In this document: piece by piece, positions 36,259-44,834 of the stretch | Numbering within the stretch: the stretch's first letter is position 1 | Layout of the letters: every line of letters begins with the position of its first letter | NCBI RefSeq assembly: GCF_014486695.1 | Contig: NZ_JACTAB010000001.1 | Coordinates: 310,001-374,000, forward strand | Source: Flavobacterium buctense | Lineage (GTDB): Bacteria > Bacteroidota > Bacteroidia > Flavobacteriales > Flavobacteriaceae | Length of the DNA stretch: 64,000 nt | Direction of reading: 5' to 3' | Notes under the pieces: model-generated | What the model saw: the letters and a program-made list of their open reading frames with translations, nothing else | Told to the model about the DNA's origin: nothing | Databases searched by the model: none | Made by a program: the position numbers and the translations under genes

Positions 36259-37944
36259 TTATTCTTTGCTTTCTACTTTGGCCCAAGTATCTCTTAAGCC
36301 AACCGTTTTGTTAAAAACCAATTTTTCGGCAGAAGAATCTTTGTCGACACAAAAATACCCTAAGCGTTGGAATTGGAATTGGTCTAAATTTTTAGCCGAT
36401 AGCAAACTCGGTTCTACATAACCGGTAATGACTTCCAAAGAATTTGGGTTGATAAATTCTTTAAAATCTATTTCTTTATTGCCATCCGGACTTTCATTCG
36501 AAAATAAACGGTCATAAATTCTAACTTCTGCTTCAATGGCATGCGTTGTTGAAACCCAATGAATCGTTCCTTTTACTTTTCTTTGAGAAGCTTCGGTTCC
36601 ACTTCCGCTTCGGGAATCAGTGTCGTATGTACAATGAATTTCGGTTATATTTCCGTCAGCATCTTTGACAACACTTTCGCCTTTAATGATATAGGCATTT
36701 TTCAAACGCACTTCGGTTCCTAAAGTCAGGCGGAAAAACTTCTTATTGGCTTCTTCTTGAAAATCTTCTCTTTCGATGTATAATTCTTTAGAAAACGGGA
36801 CTTTTCTATAGGTCATCACTTCCTCTTCGGGATTGTTTTCGGCTTCTAACCATTCTTCCTGACCTTCCGGATAATTGGTAATCACCAACTTCACCGGATT
36901 TAAAACTGCCATTACACGAGGTGTGGTTTTATTCAATTCTTCGCGAACGCAAAATTCTAAAAGCGAAACATCTATCAAATTGGTACGTTTAGCAATTCCA
37001 ATAGTTTTGGCAAAATTCCGAATCGCCATCGGTGGATAACCACGTCGACGCATACCTGAAATCGTACTCATTCTTGGATCATCCCAACCGGTAACGTGAT
37101 TTTCTTCTACTAATTGTAGCAACTTTCTTTTGGAAACTACGGTATGAGAAAGATTTCTGCGGGCGAATTCTCTTTGCTTTGGACGAACTTTAGTTTCATC
37201 ATAAACTTGGTCTAAAAACCAATCGTATAATTCACGGTGAGGCAAGAATTCAAGTGTACAAAACGAGTGTGAAATTTGTTCCAAATAATCGCTTTCGCCA
37301 TGAGCCCAATCGTACATTGGATAAATACACCAATCATTTCCGGTACGGTGATGATGTGAATGTAGAATACGATACATAATCGGATCACGCATTAACATAT
37401 TGTTGTGAGACATGTCTATTTTGGCTCGAAGAATATGAGTTCCGTTCGGAAATTCACCATTTTTCATTCGTTCCAAAAGGTCTAAATTCTCTTCAATTGT
37501 GCGATTTCTATAGGGAGAATCGGTTCCAACTTGTGTCGGAGTTCCTTTTTGCTTAGCCATTTCTTCCGAAGATTGGCTATCAACATAAGCTTTTCCTTTT
37601 TTGATAAATTCAACAGCCCAATCGTATAATTGTTGGAAATAATCTGAAGCATAACACTCCTTATCCCATTTATAGCCTAACCATTCGATGTCTTTTTTAA
37701 TTGCGTCAACGTATTCCTGCTCTTCTTTGGCCGGATTAGTATCATCAAAACGCAAATTGACAGGCGACTGATAATCGATTCCTAAACCAAAATTTAAACA
37801 AATAGCACTAGCATGCCCAACGTGTAAATACCCGTTAGGTTCAGGCGGAAAACGAAAACGTAATTTGCTTTGAGGCAATCCGTTTTTCAAATCTTCTTCA
37901 ATAATTTGTTCGAGGAAATTAAGGGACTTCTCTTCTGTTGACAT
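36259..37944 (-). CDS. glnS: glutaminyl-tRNA synthetase
   Basis: 561-residue class I synthetase charging tRNA-Gln. HIGH is HVGH at 41-44 in PPEPNGYLHVGHA, and the KMSKS motif is VVSKRKL. RFDDTNP and the C-terminal anticodon-binding barrels are present. ATG 37944 is chosen; the in-frame extension to 38061 would translate the palindromic repeat at 37982-38043 and has no family counterpart. Divergent from folB across that repeat. Confidence 0.97.
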   Translation of the reverse strand: MSTEEKSLNFLEQIIEEDLKNGLPQSKLRFRFPPEPNGYLHVGHASAICLNFGLGIDYQSPVNLRFDDTNPAKEEQEYVDAIKKDIEWLGYKWDKECYASDYFQQLYDWAVEFIKKGKAYVDSQSSEEMAKQKGTPTQVGTDSPYRNRTIEENLDLLERMKNGEFPNGTHILRAKIDMSHNNMLMRDPIMYRILHSHHHRTGNDWCIYPMYDWAHGESDYLEQISHSFCTLEFLPHRELYDWFLDQVYDETKVRPKQREFARRNLSHTVVSKRKLLQLVEENHVTGWDDPRMSTISGMRRRGYPPMAIRNFAKTIGIAKRTNLIDVSLLEFCVREELNKTTPRVMAVLNPVKLVITNYPEGQEEWLEAENNPEEEVMTYRKVPFSKELYIEREDFQEEANKKFFRLTLGTEVRLKNAYIIKGESVVKDADGNITEIHCTYDTDSRSGSGTEASQRKVKGTIHWVSTTHAIEAEVRIYDRLFSNESPDGNKEIDFKEFINPNSLEVITGYVEPSLLSAKNLDQFQFQRLGYFCVDKDSSAEKLVFNKTVGLRDTWAKVESKE

Positions 37945-37981
37945 TATTTTTGTAATTTTAGCAAAGATATTAAAAACGTTA

Positions 37982-38043
37982 CGAGTTACAAGTTGCGAGT
38001 TGTAAGTTTGTTCAAAACCAAACAACTCGCAACTTGTAACTCG
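37982..38043. repeat. 22-bp-arm palindrome with seven-base period between glnS and folB
   Basis: Arms 37982-38003 and 38022-38043 are perfect reverse complements around an 18-base centre. Each arm is itself a run of heptamers: GAGTTAC, AAGTTGC, GAGTTGT, AAGTTTG on the left and CTCGCAA, CTTGTAA, CTCGAAA, CTGGAAA on the right, the last two extending to about 38053. Confidence 0.85.
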
Positions 38044-38061
38044 AAACTGGAAACTTAACAA

Positions 38062-38421
38062 ATGGGAACTATTAAATTACAAAATATAAGAACCTTTTCC
38101 TTTCATGGTTGTTTGGAAGAAGAAGGCAGAATTGGTTCAGATTACCGAGTTGATTTGGAAATTAAAACCGATTTAAGAAAATCTTCAATCACTGATGAAC
38201 TCAAAGACACAGTTGATTACGTACTTTTAAACCGAATCGTGGAAGAAGAAATGGCGATACGTTCCAAATTATTAGAACACGTTGCCCATAGAATCATCAC
38301 CAGAATTTTTGGGGAAATACCTTCAGTATCAAGAATTTTATTAGCCGTTTCCAAGCTCAATCCACCTATTGGCGGTGATGTTGAAGCGGTTACAATTGAA
38401 ATGGAAGAATACCGTAGCTAA
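38062..38421 (+). CDS. folB: dihydroneopterin aldolase
   Basis: 119-residue folate-pathway aldolase converting dihydroneopterin to 6-hydroxymethyl-dihydropterin. Diagnostic residues: HGCLEEEG (catalytic Glu region near 20-22), VDYVLL, and KLNPP with the catalytic lysine near 100. Full length. The start is 19 bases after the palindromic repeat. Confidence 0.93.
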   Translation: MGTIKLQNIRTFSFHGCLEEEGRIGSDYRVDLEIKTDLRKSSITDELKDTVDYVLLNRIVEEEMAIRSKLLEHVAHRIITRIFGEIPSVSRILLAVSKLNPPIGGDVEAVTIEMEEYRS

Positions 38422-38465
38422 GTACGATTTACAAAGATAGAAGTACAAAGGACTAAAACAAAACT

Positions 38466-38486
38466 TTTTGCCTTTTGCCTTTTGCC
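38466..38486. repeat. heptanucleotide tandem repeat TTTTGCC x3
   Basis: Three perfect copies of TTTTGCC (38466-38472, 38473-38479, 38480-38486). The bases before it (38423-38464) also show a degenerate seven-base rhythm, with TACAAAG at 38430 and 38444. Confidence 0.8.
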
Positions 38487-38501
38487 TTTTAACTTTTTTA
38501 G

Positions 38502-38509
38502 TATATTTG
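38502..38509 (+). promoter_or_regulatory. -7 promoter box of tRNA-Cys
   Basis: TATATTTG, exact TAnnTTTG, 10 bases before the mature tRNA 5' end. Confidence 0.65.
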
Positions 38510-38519
38510 CCGTCCAACT

Positions 38520-38590
38520 GGCATCGTGGCCGAGCGGCTAGGCACCGGTCTGCAAAACCGACTACTCCGGTTCGAACCCGGACGATGCCT
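38520..38590 (+). tRNA. tRNA-Cys (GCA)
   Basis: 71-base cloverleaf. Acceptor GGCATCG/CGATGCC with discriminator T (U73, a tRNA-Cys identity base). D-arm stem GCC/GGC. Anticodon GCA at 38552-38554 in loop CTGCAAA; the anticodon stem has one C-A mismatch at its base. T-arm TCCGG-TTCGAAC-CCGGA. CCA is not encoded. Own promoter and terminator. Confidence 0.96.
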
Positions 38591-38592
38591 CA

Positions 38593-38623
38593 AAAGAGTT
38601 ACAGTAATGTAGCTCTTTTTTTT
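38593..38623 (+). terminator. terminator of tRNA-Cys
   Basis: Stem AAAGAGTTACA / TGTAGCTCTTT (one G-T pair) with GNRA tetraloop GTAA, followed by a T run. Confidence 0.88.
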
Positions 38624-38796
38624 GTGGTTAATTTTTAGAAAAAATTAAGTAAAGATTATGTTCGAACCCGGACTGTGCCTCTTAAACCTTCAAGGAAACT
38701 TGGAGGTTTTTTTGTGGTTAATTTTTAGAAAAAATTAAGTAAAGATTATGTTCGAACCCGGACTGTGCCTTCTAAACCTTCAAGGAAACTTGGAGG
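38617..38796 (+). repeat. two tandem 90-bp units, each with a tRNA 3' end and a terminator
   Basis: Units 38617-38706 and 38707-38796 are nearly identical. Each holds TTCGAACCCGGACTGTGCCT (38661-38680 and 38751-38770), which matches the last 20 bases of tRNA-Cys except for two bases in the acceptor strand. A hairpin follows in each: AAACCTTCAAG-GAAA-CTTGGAGGTTT (38684-38709 and 38774-38799) with a GNRA loop and T run. Neither unit contains a 5' tRNA half. Confidence 0.9.
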
Positions 38797-38800
38797 TTTT

Positions 38801-39454
38801 TTATATTACTCTTATTACCATTGGACTTATCAAAATACAACTTATTGTGATATTAACCTTTACTTTTATATCGAAAATTGCAATTTCATCTCCTTTAGAA
38901 GCATACTTGCTTATCTCTTTAAAAGTTTTTTCGTCAATTTTATTACCTTGAATAACAATGGTTTTTCTGCCAGGAATCTTAAGACTGAAACTATTTATTG
39001 TATGGACTATATTTAAGTTTTTGTCACCAGGGATAACTCTAATAATAGCATCTTTAAATTGATTCATATTAGCCAATATTAAAGAATCACCTTTTATATA
39101 ATTAAAACAAGTAATTGAACTTTTTGTGTTTCTTATCTCAAAAACATGCTTTTCTTTAATTCTCTTATTATCCTTTAAAATAATATCAATGTTTACAATT
39201 GTTTCAGTACCAGGACCGGGATTAAGTGTGTAAATATTTTTATCCTTTTTTATAACATCTCTTCCTGAAACCTCAAATGATTTGCTATTGGGTACATCAA
39301 TAAATAATTCATTCATCATTCCCCTAAAAACAGTTTTTAAATCCTTTGGAATAATCAAATCCTTATCTGTATGTTTTACGACAGAAAGCGTATCATTTTG
39401 GCCGTAAAATGAAATAGATAAGAAAGACAAAAAGAGGAAAATTATTTTTTTCAC
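38801..39454 (-). CDS. exported protein resembling the GldM C-terminal region
   Basis: 217-residue protein with a signal peptide (ending SISFYGQ, about 18). KDLKTVFRGMMNELFIDVPN resembles the GldM motif in which a 'MNVLYRGVDNP'-like strand opens a domain. INSFSLKIPGRKTIVIQG, then YASKGDEIAIFDIKVKV, resembles the final GldM domain (SFKVKVPG ... ARRGD.V.IFDIK). True GldM is a roughly 500-residue gliding/type IX secretion motor subunit with a membrane helix, which is absent here. It could be a periplasmic partner or decoy of that system, or a paralogue fragment. Starts 9 bases after the LysE-type gene stop. Confidence 0.65.
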   Translation of the reverse strand: MKKIIFLFLSFLSISFYGQNDTLSVVKHTDKDLIIPKDLKTVFRGMMNELFIDVPNSKSFEVSGRDVIKKDKNIYTLNPGPGTETIVNIDIILKDNKRIKEKHVFEIRNTKSSITCFNYIKGDSLILANMNQFKDAIIRVIPGDKNLNIVHTINSFSLKIPGRKTIVIQGNKIDEKTFKEISKYASKGDEIAIFDIKVKVNITISCILISPMVIRVI

Positions 39455-39463
39455 AAGGAAAGT

Positions 39464-40156
39464 TTATTTTTTTTCTTCCAACTTTTCAAAAGCAGAATTG
39501 ACGATTTTTTGTTCTTTGGGAAACCAAGCTTGAGACAACAAAACCACACCGCAAATAATCAAAGCAATGCTAATAATTTTTTTGATCAAAAGAATATTTT
39601 TAGGGTTAAGTTGGTTTCGCAATTGCTTTGCCAATATGATTTTAAATAAATCGGTGATAAAATACACTATGATTAATGTTGAAAAAAAAGTCAACATTCT
39701 CGAAGTCTTTAATTCTAGTTGTGGACCAATAGTGATTAGGATTGCTAACCAAAATCCGAGTACACCGATATTGATAAAATTTAAAAAGAAACCTTTGATA
39801 AAGAGCGATAAATAATTGGTTTTAGCCAATTCTTTTGGGTCAATCTCATCGATACTTTTTTTAGATTCTTTTTTGTTTTTTACAAAAGAAATAATGCCGT
39901 AAGTGAGCATTACCAATCCGCCAAAAATAAACAAAGCGGGATCATCTTTGATGCTTTGAATCAATCGGTAACTACTAAAAAAAGCAATTAAAATAAAAAT
40001 AATATCCGCTAAAACCACACCTAAATCAAACATCACAGCAGCTCGAAATCCTTTTACTACACTGGTTTCAAGTAATACAAAAAATACAGGTCCAATCATA
40101 AAACTCAGAAAGAAACCCAGCGGAATGGCAGATAAGATATCGTTAAGAAAAATCAT
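39464..40156 (-). CDS. LysE-family transporter
   Basis: 230-residue integral membrane protein with about six hydrophobic helices and the LysE/RhtB-type start AIPLGFFLSFMIGPVFFVLLETSVVKG. These export amino acids or related small molecules; the substrate is unknown. Likely co-transcribed with the GldM-C-like gene behind it. Confidence 0.85.
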   Translation of the reverse strand: MIFLNDILSAIPLGFFLSFMIGPVFFVLLETSVVKGFRAAVMFDLGVVLADIIFILIAFFSSYRLIQSIKDDPALFIFGGLVMLTYGIISFVKNKKESKKSIDEIDPKELAKTNYLSLFIKGFFLNFINIGVLGFWLAILITIGPQLELKTSRMLTFFSTLIIVYFITDLFKIILAKQLRNQLNPKNILLIKKIISIALIICGVVLLSQAWFPKEQKIVNSAFEKLEEKK

Positions 40157-40209
40157 GTTTTGAATTTTGACAATGCAATTTAGAATTTAATTTTAACTAT
40201 TTAAAACTA

Positions 40210-40875
40210 TTATTGTTTTGCTTCTTCAATGTTTCCACCTGCTATCACTTTTTGATTGATTTGTTTTGGTTTACCATAAATAGTGATATCACCACCGGCA
40301 CGAACTTTAGCTTCCACTAAATCCGTTGCATAAATATCTGCTTCTCCTCCGGCATTTAGTGCTATAACTGTTTGGTTGGTTTTGAAATTTTTAGCCTCAA
40401 AAATACCACCGGAATTGACTAAAACATCTTGAGTATCTGCATTTCCTTCTAAGTTAATAGTAGAACCATTTGCCACTCTAACATTTAGTTTTCCAACCTC
40501 TAAAGTCAATCTGATTTGAGAACCTTCTTTAGCATTAATTTCAAAAGAAGTAGAGTTAATTTTATCACCGCAGGCAATTCTTGATCCTTCATTGGCTTCC
40601 ACAGCAGTAAGATTGTTGAAATAAACGGTAACTGAAATATTATCACCTGAAAGTAATTTAGTTAATGGCATTCTTATTTTTAATTCGCCATTTTTATTGA
40701 CTAATTCCACTTCATTAGCTTCTTTACCATCAATTACAACTTTGTTTTGATTACTTTTTACTAAGTAAACATCTATTTGGTCAAAAGAGGTCACTTTTGT
40801 AAAATCACCCACATTTTTCTCTACTTGTCCGAATGCTATCGAACTGAATACTAATAAACTATAAACTAATCTCAT
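40210..40875 (-). CDS. head-GIN domain (DUF2807) exported protein
   Basis: 221-residue protein with a signal peptide (about 1-16, ending IAFGQ) and a right-handed beta-helix-like pattern of short repeats (ANEGSRIACG, NAKEGSQIRL, VRVANGSTINL, NAGGEADIYA, VRAGGDITIYG), which is the putative auto-transporter adhesin head GIN (DUF2807) fold. Probably surface or periplasmic. Function not established. Lies 33 bases after RNase R. Confidence 0.85.
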   Translation of the reverse strand: MRLVYSLLVFSSIAFGQVEKNVGDFTKVTSFDQIDVYLVKSNQNKVVIDGKEANEVELVNKNGELKIRMPLTKLLSGDNISVTVYFNNLTAVEANEGSRIACGDKINSTSFEINAKEGSQIRLTLEVGKLNVRVANGSTINLEGNADTQDVLVNSGGIFEAKNFKTNQTVIALNAGGEADIYATDLVEAKVRAGGDITIYGKPKQINQKVIAGGNIEEAKQ

Positions 40876-40908
40876 TTTTAATTTTTTATAATTATACTAA
40901 AATTTTCT

Positions 40909-43089
40909 TTATTCATTTCGCCTAATAAAATGAAAATCCAATTGTTTTTTAACCAAATCGGCATTTTTTACTTTGACATAAACTTCATCACCTAGTTGTA
41001 AAATACTATTAGTAGCTTGACCAACCAATGCATATTGTTTCTCATCAAAAGTATAATAGTCCTCTTTTATTTCTCGGATTCTTACCATTCCTTCACATTT
41101 ATTTTCGATGATTTCTACATAAATTCCCCATTCGGTTACGCCTGAAATTACCCCTAAAAACTCTTGGTCTTTGTGGTCTTGCATGTATTTTACTTGCATG
41201 TATTTCACCGAATCTCTTTCGGCTTGCGCTGCTAAACCTTCCATATCACTGGAATGAGCGCATTTTTCTTCGTATTCTTCTTGGCTGACACTTTTTCCGC
41301 CATCGAGATAAAATTGCAACAAACGATGTGCCATAACATCAGGATAACGTCGGATTGGTGAAGTAAAGTGACTGTAAAAATCAAAAGCCAATCCATAATG
41401 ACCTATGTTTTCCGTAGAATATTTAGCTTTACTCATACTTCGAATGGTTAATGTATCTACTAAATTCTGTTCTTTTTTTCCATTAACTTCATTCAATAAA
41501 TTATTCAACGACTTAGAAATATCTTGTTTGGATTTCATATTAATGGAATACCCGAATTTCGAAATCACTGTTTGAAGATTAATCAACTTGTCTTCATTAG
41601 GTTCATCGTGAATTCTATAGATAAAAGTTTTCTTTTGTTTTCCAATAAATTCGGCTACTTTTCTGTTGGCCAACAACATAAATTCTTCAATCAAATGATT
41701 GGCATCTTTAGAAATTTTAAAGAAAACACCAACCGGTTCTGATGCTTCATTCAAGTTGAATTTTACTTCTACTTTGTCAAAGGATATCGCGCCATCAGCC
41801 ATTCTTTTTTTACGAAGAATTTTAGCTAAATCTTGCATTTTTAAAGTCGCTTCTACAATTTCCTTAGGTGCTTTATACTCTTTTCCCGTTAGTGAAATTT
41901 CTGCCGGAATTACATCCGAACGCGTTTCAATAATTTGCTGTGCTTCTTCGTAAGCAAAACGTTGTTCTGAATAAATGACCGTTCTTCCGAACCAAGAATC
42001 TAAAACTTCAGCTTTATTATTCAATTGAAAGATAGCGGAGAACGTATATTTTTCTTCATTTGGTCGAAGTGAACAAGCAAAATTAGACAATACTTCGGGT
42101 AACATTGGTACAACTCTATCTACTAAATATACCGAAGTAGCTCTTCTGTAAGCTTCATCATCCAGAATAGTTCCTTCTTTTAAATAATGGGAAACATCAG
42201 CAATATGAACACCAATTTCGTAATTTCCATTATCTAAAACTTGGAAAGATAACGCATCATCAAAATCTTTTGCATCTTTTGGATCAATAGTAAAAGTCAA
42301 CACTTTTCGCATATCACGACGCTTAGCTATTTCCTCTTCAGTTATTGAAGTATCTAATTTATTAGCAAAGGCATCCACTTCAATTGGGAAATCATACGGT
42401 AAACCATATTCGGCTAAAATCGCATGAATTTCGGTATTGTGCTCTCCTGGTTTTCCTAAAACTTTGATTACGGAACCGAAAGGAGAATCCGCTTTTGCCG
42501 GCCAATCTTCTAATTTTACTAAAACTACATCGCCGTGTTCGGCATCGCCTAATTTGTTTTTTGGAATAAAAATATCGGTGTACATTTTAGCATTCGCTGT
42601 AGTAACAAAGCCAAAATTCTTTTGAATATCCACTACACCAACAAATTCTTCTTTGTGTCGTTCTAAAATCTCAAGGACTTCAGCTTCCGGTTTTCTGGAA
42701 CTTCTTCGGTCATAAACATAAGCTTTTACTTTATCGCCGTCTAAAGCATGATTCAAATTAACAAATGGAACAAAAACGTCGTGTTCTAATTCGTCACAAA
42801 CAAAATAACCGGCTTTTCTACTGGTCATGTCAATGGTTCCTTCGTAATATTTTTGGCTGGTCGCTTTAACTAAATACTTCCCGGGTTCGGATTCGATAAT
42901 CAATTTTTGTGCAGCTAATACTTTTAAATCTTTGATGATTTCGTTTCTGCTTTTGGTATCATCCAACTCAAGGATAGCAGCTATTTGTTTGTAGTTGAAT
43001 GGTTTATTGGCATTCTTGGATAATATTTTAAAAATCTTCTCGGAAAATGTTTTTTCGTTTTTCCCGAACTTTTTAGGTTTCTTACTCAT
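40909..43089 (-). CDS. rnr: ribonuclease R
   Basis: 726-residue 3'-5' exoribonuclease: N-terminal winged-helix and cold-shock domains, the RNB catalytic domain with DPKDAKDFDDALSF (acidic metal ligands near 269-278), and the C-terminal S1 domain (FLGVISGVTEWGIYVEI). It degrades structured RNA and takes part in rRNA and mRNA turnover. Its upstream region contains a seven-base-period repeat. Confidence 0.96.
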   Translation of the reverse strand: MSKKPKKFGKNEKTFSEKIFKILSKNANKPFNYKQIAAILELDDTKSRNEIIKDLKVLAAQKLIIESEPGKYLVKATSQKYYEGTIDMTSRKAGYFVCDELEHDVFVPFVNLNHALDGDKVKAYVYDRRSSRKPEAEVLEILERHKEEFVGVVDIQKNFGFVTTANAKMYTDIFIPKNKLGDAEHGDVVLVKLEDWPAKADSPFGSVIKVLGKPGEHNTEIHAILAEYGLPYDFPIEVDAFANKLDTSITEEEIAKRRDMRKVLTFTIDPKDAKDFDDALSFQVLDNGNYEIGVHIADVSHYLKEGTILDDEAYRRATSVYLVDRVVPMLPEVLSNFACSLRPNEEKYTFSAIFQLNNKAEVLDSWFGRTVIYSEQRFAYEEAQQIIETRSDVIPAEISLTGKEYKAPKEIVEATLKMQDLAKILRKKRMADGAISFDKVEVKFNLNEASEPVGVFFKISKDANHLIEEFMLLANRKVAEFIGKQKKTFIYRIHDEPNEDKLINLQTVISKFGYSINMKSKQDISKSLNNLLNEVNGKKEQNLVDTLTIRSMSKAKYSTENIGHYGLAFDFYSHFTSPIRRYPDVMAHRLLQFYLDGGKSVSQEEYEEKCAHSSDMEGLAAQAERDSVKYMQVKYMQDHKDQEFLGVISGVTEWGIYVEIIENKCEGMVRIREIKEDYYTFDEKQYALVGQATNSILQLGDEVYVKVKNADLVKKQLDFHFIRRNE

Positions 43090-43123
43090 TGTATCTCTTC
43101 TATTAATGCTGAAAATTACGAAA

Positions 43124-43158
43124 TAGTAATTAGTAAATAGTAATTAGTGATTAGTTTT
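43124..43158. repeat. heptamer tract TAGTAAT-like x5 upstream of rnr
   Basis: Successive heptamers TAGTAAT, TAGTAAA, TAGTAAT, TAGTGAT, TAGTTTT between the divergent rnr and DUF2007 genes. Confidence 0.8.
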
Positions 43159-43201
43159 AATTAAAAAATAACAATTTGTATCTTTATAAAAAATAATAAA
43201 A

Positions 43202-43435
43202 ATGACCGAATTTATAACGATTGCTACTTTTAATTTCGCTCATGAAGTCATGGTTTTAAGAACCATTTTAGACCGGGAAGGCATTCCTTATTTGTTTCAA
43301 AATGAGAATCTGGTTTCTGTTGATCCACTAGCCAGTTTGGCTTACGGTGGAATTCAATTGAAAGTACATCCGAACGATATTCAACAAGTTCAAACCATTT
43401 TAGATGACTTAAATAATAATTTAAAAATCGTTTAA
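43202..43435 (+). CDS. DUF2007 family small protein
   Basis: 77-residue protein with the DUF2007 (putative signal-transducing, PII-like fold) pattern: FNFAHEVMVLRTILDREGIP and GGIQLKVHPNDIQQVQTIL. Cytosolic, role unknown. It is the last gene before the 636-base origin-like gap. Confidence 0.8.
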   Translation: MTEFITIATFNFAHEVMVLRTILDREGIPYLFQNENLVSVDPLASLAYGGIQLKVHPNDIQQVQTILDDLNNNLKIV

Positions 43436-44071
43436 AATCTCAAAGTTGTTAACACTTATTAAAAACAACAAAAAGTTTTTTAAAATTATTTAAAATTTAT
43501 GATGGTTATTATAGGGTGTTAATAGATGCAATAACTTTTTTGAATTGACAGCGTTTTAAAAGTTATGCAAACTTATACAGAGAAATTAACAACGGAATGA
43601 AAAGATAAAAGTCTTAAAATGAGTATTTTTTTTAGACTTGTCAACAGTTGTTAACATGTGAAAAACAAAGCAAATTTTTAATAAGTTTAATAACGAATTT
43701 TTGTTGAAAACCATCTTTTTAATATTGATAAGTATTCTAAAAAAAGAGCAAACTAAATTTGATTTTCTCATTCCCCTTTTTGATTAGAAAAAAAAGCCAT
43801 ACAACCTCAAAAAACTTCTAATTTTCTATCCAAAGTTGTTAACAATCCGTGTTAATTTAAAGTTAACTGATTATCAAGGATTTGCAAAACACTATCAACA
43901 TTATATAATTTTAACATTTGATTTAAATATTATGTAATGATTTTCAAATAGATATAAATAAATCGCAGTTAAAGGAAAACCTTAAGTTTTTAAAATCAAG
44001 TAGTTACAAGAAAGTACAAAACCAAGCAATAGTTTGCGTAAATTTGTGATCTAAACAACAAAAAAAACAAC
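43436..44071. other. candidate chromosomal replication origin (oriC)
   Basis: 636 bases without a convincing gene and visibly AT-rich. It holds three copies of TTGTTAACA (43446, 43648, 43836). Nine-mers differing from the DnaA box TTATCCACA at two positions are TTGTCAACA (43638), TTATACAGA (43573) and CTATCAACA (43892); looser forms are TTATGCAAA (43563) and TTATCAAGG (43871). A long A/T stretch suits duplex opening. The flanking genes are DUF2007 and rpiB. Support also comes from parS sites 16-18 kb away and the change in gene direction here. dnaA is not in the window. Confidence 0.6.
44039..44046 (+). promoter_or_regulatory. -7 promoter box of rpiB
   Basis: TAAATTTG fits TAnnTTTG, 25 bases before ATG 44072. 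Confidence 0.5.
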
Positions 44072-44503
44072 ATGAAAATATCCATTGGAAACGATCACGC
44101 CGGACCGGATTACAAAAAGGCCATAGTCTCATTTTTAGAACAAAAAGGTCACCAAATAGTTAACCACGGAACCGATACTTTTGATAGTGTCGATTATCCT
44201 GATTTTGGTCATTCGGTTGCGACTGACGTTGAATCTAAAAAAGCCGATTTTGGCATAGTGATTTGTGGCTCAGGAAACGGAATAGCTATGTCAGCCAATA
44301 AACATCAAGGCATACGTGCTGCACTTTGTTGGACTAAAGAAATTGCCGCCTTAGCGCGGCAACATAATGATGCCAATGTGATTAGTATTCCGGCAAGATA
44401 TACTTCTATTCAACAAGCAGTAGAAATGGTGGATACTTTTTTAAATACAACTTTCGAAGGTGGAAGACACGCCACAAGAGTTGATAAAATTTCTTGTCAA
44501 TAA
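44072..44503 (+). CDS. rpiB: ribose-5-phosphate isomerase B
   Basis: 143-residue RpiB/LacAB-type isomerase interconverting ribose-5-phosphate and ribulose-5-phosphate. Diagnostic GNDHAGPDYK at 6-15, the catalytic cysteine at about 65 in VICGSGNG, and RQHNDANV. Full length. First gene to the right of the origin-like gap and start of a plus-strand run. Confidence 0.95.
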   Translation: MKISIGNDHAGPDYKKAIVSFLEQKGHQIVNHGTDTFDSVDYPDFGHSVATDVESKKADFGIVICGSGNGIAMSANKHQGIRAALCWTKEIAALARQHNDANVISIPARYTSIQQAVEMVDTFLNTTFEGGRHATRVDKISCQ

Positions 44504-44506
44504 AGA

Positions 44507-44833
44507 ATGATAGCCTTAAACCCTAAAACTGTAAGTGATTACAATACCTTAAGCAGAAAAGTGGCATTGCTTACTTTTCTGTTAGGGAGTTTAATAGTAT
44601 CACTTTACTATTTTACAGCCTATAGCGGGGTAATTTACATTAGTTTTTTATTCATGGTTTCTTTTTTTCTTTTAAACAGTCTTCTTTTTATCATTTTAGT
44701 TTCTTTTTTCTTTAAAAATAAAAACGATAGAAAATCTATTCTGATTTCTCTTCTTATCATGTTTATGAATATACCCATAGGGTATTTGTATTTGCAAATA
44801 GGATTTAAAATTTATGGACATTTAAATTCATAA
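44507..44833 (+). CDS. hypothetical membrane protein
   Basis: 108-residue protein with three or four hydrophobic segments (about 20-40, 42-68 and 78-100) and no recognised family. Spacing of 3 bases from rpiB and 1 base to the CDF gene suggests co-transcription. Confidence 0.65.
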   Translation: MIALNPKTVSDYNTLSRKVALLTFLLGSLIVSLYYFTAYSGVIYISFLFMVSFFLLNSLLFIILVSFFFKNKNDRKSILISLLIMFMNIPIGYLYLQIGFKIYGHLNS

Positions 44834-44834
44834 A

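Noticed and set aside
37945..38061. N-terminal extension of glnS
   Set aside because: It would translate the palindromic heptamer repeat into VTSCEL / QLVTRN-like peptide with no counterpart in GlnRS.
43586..43771. 61-codon minus-strand open frame inside the origin-like gap
   Set aside because: AT-driven codons, no family resemblance, no promoter placement; it overlaps DnaA-box-like 9-mers.
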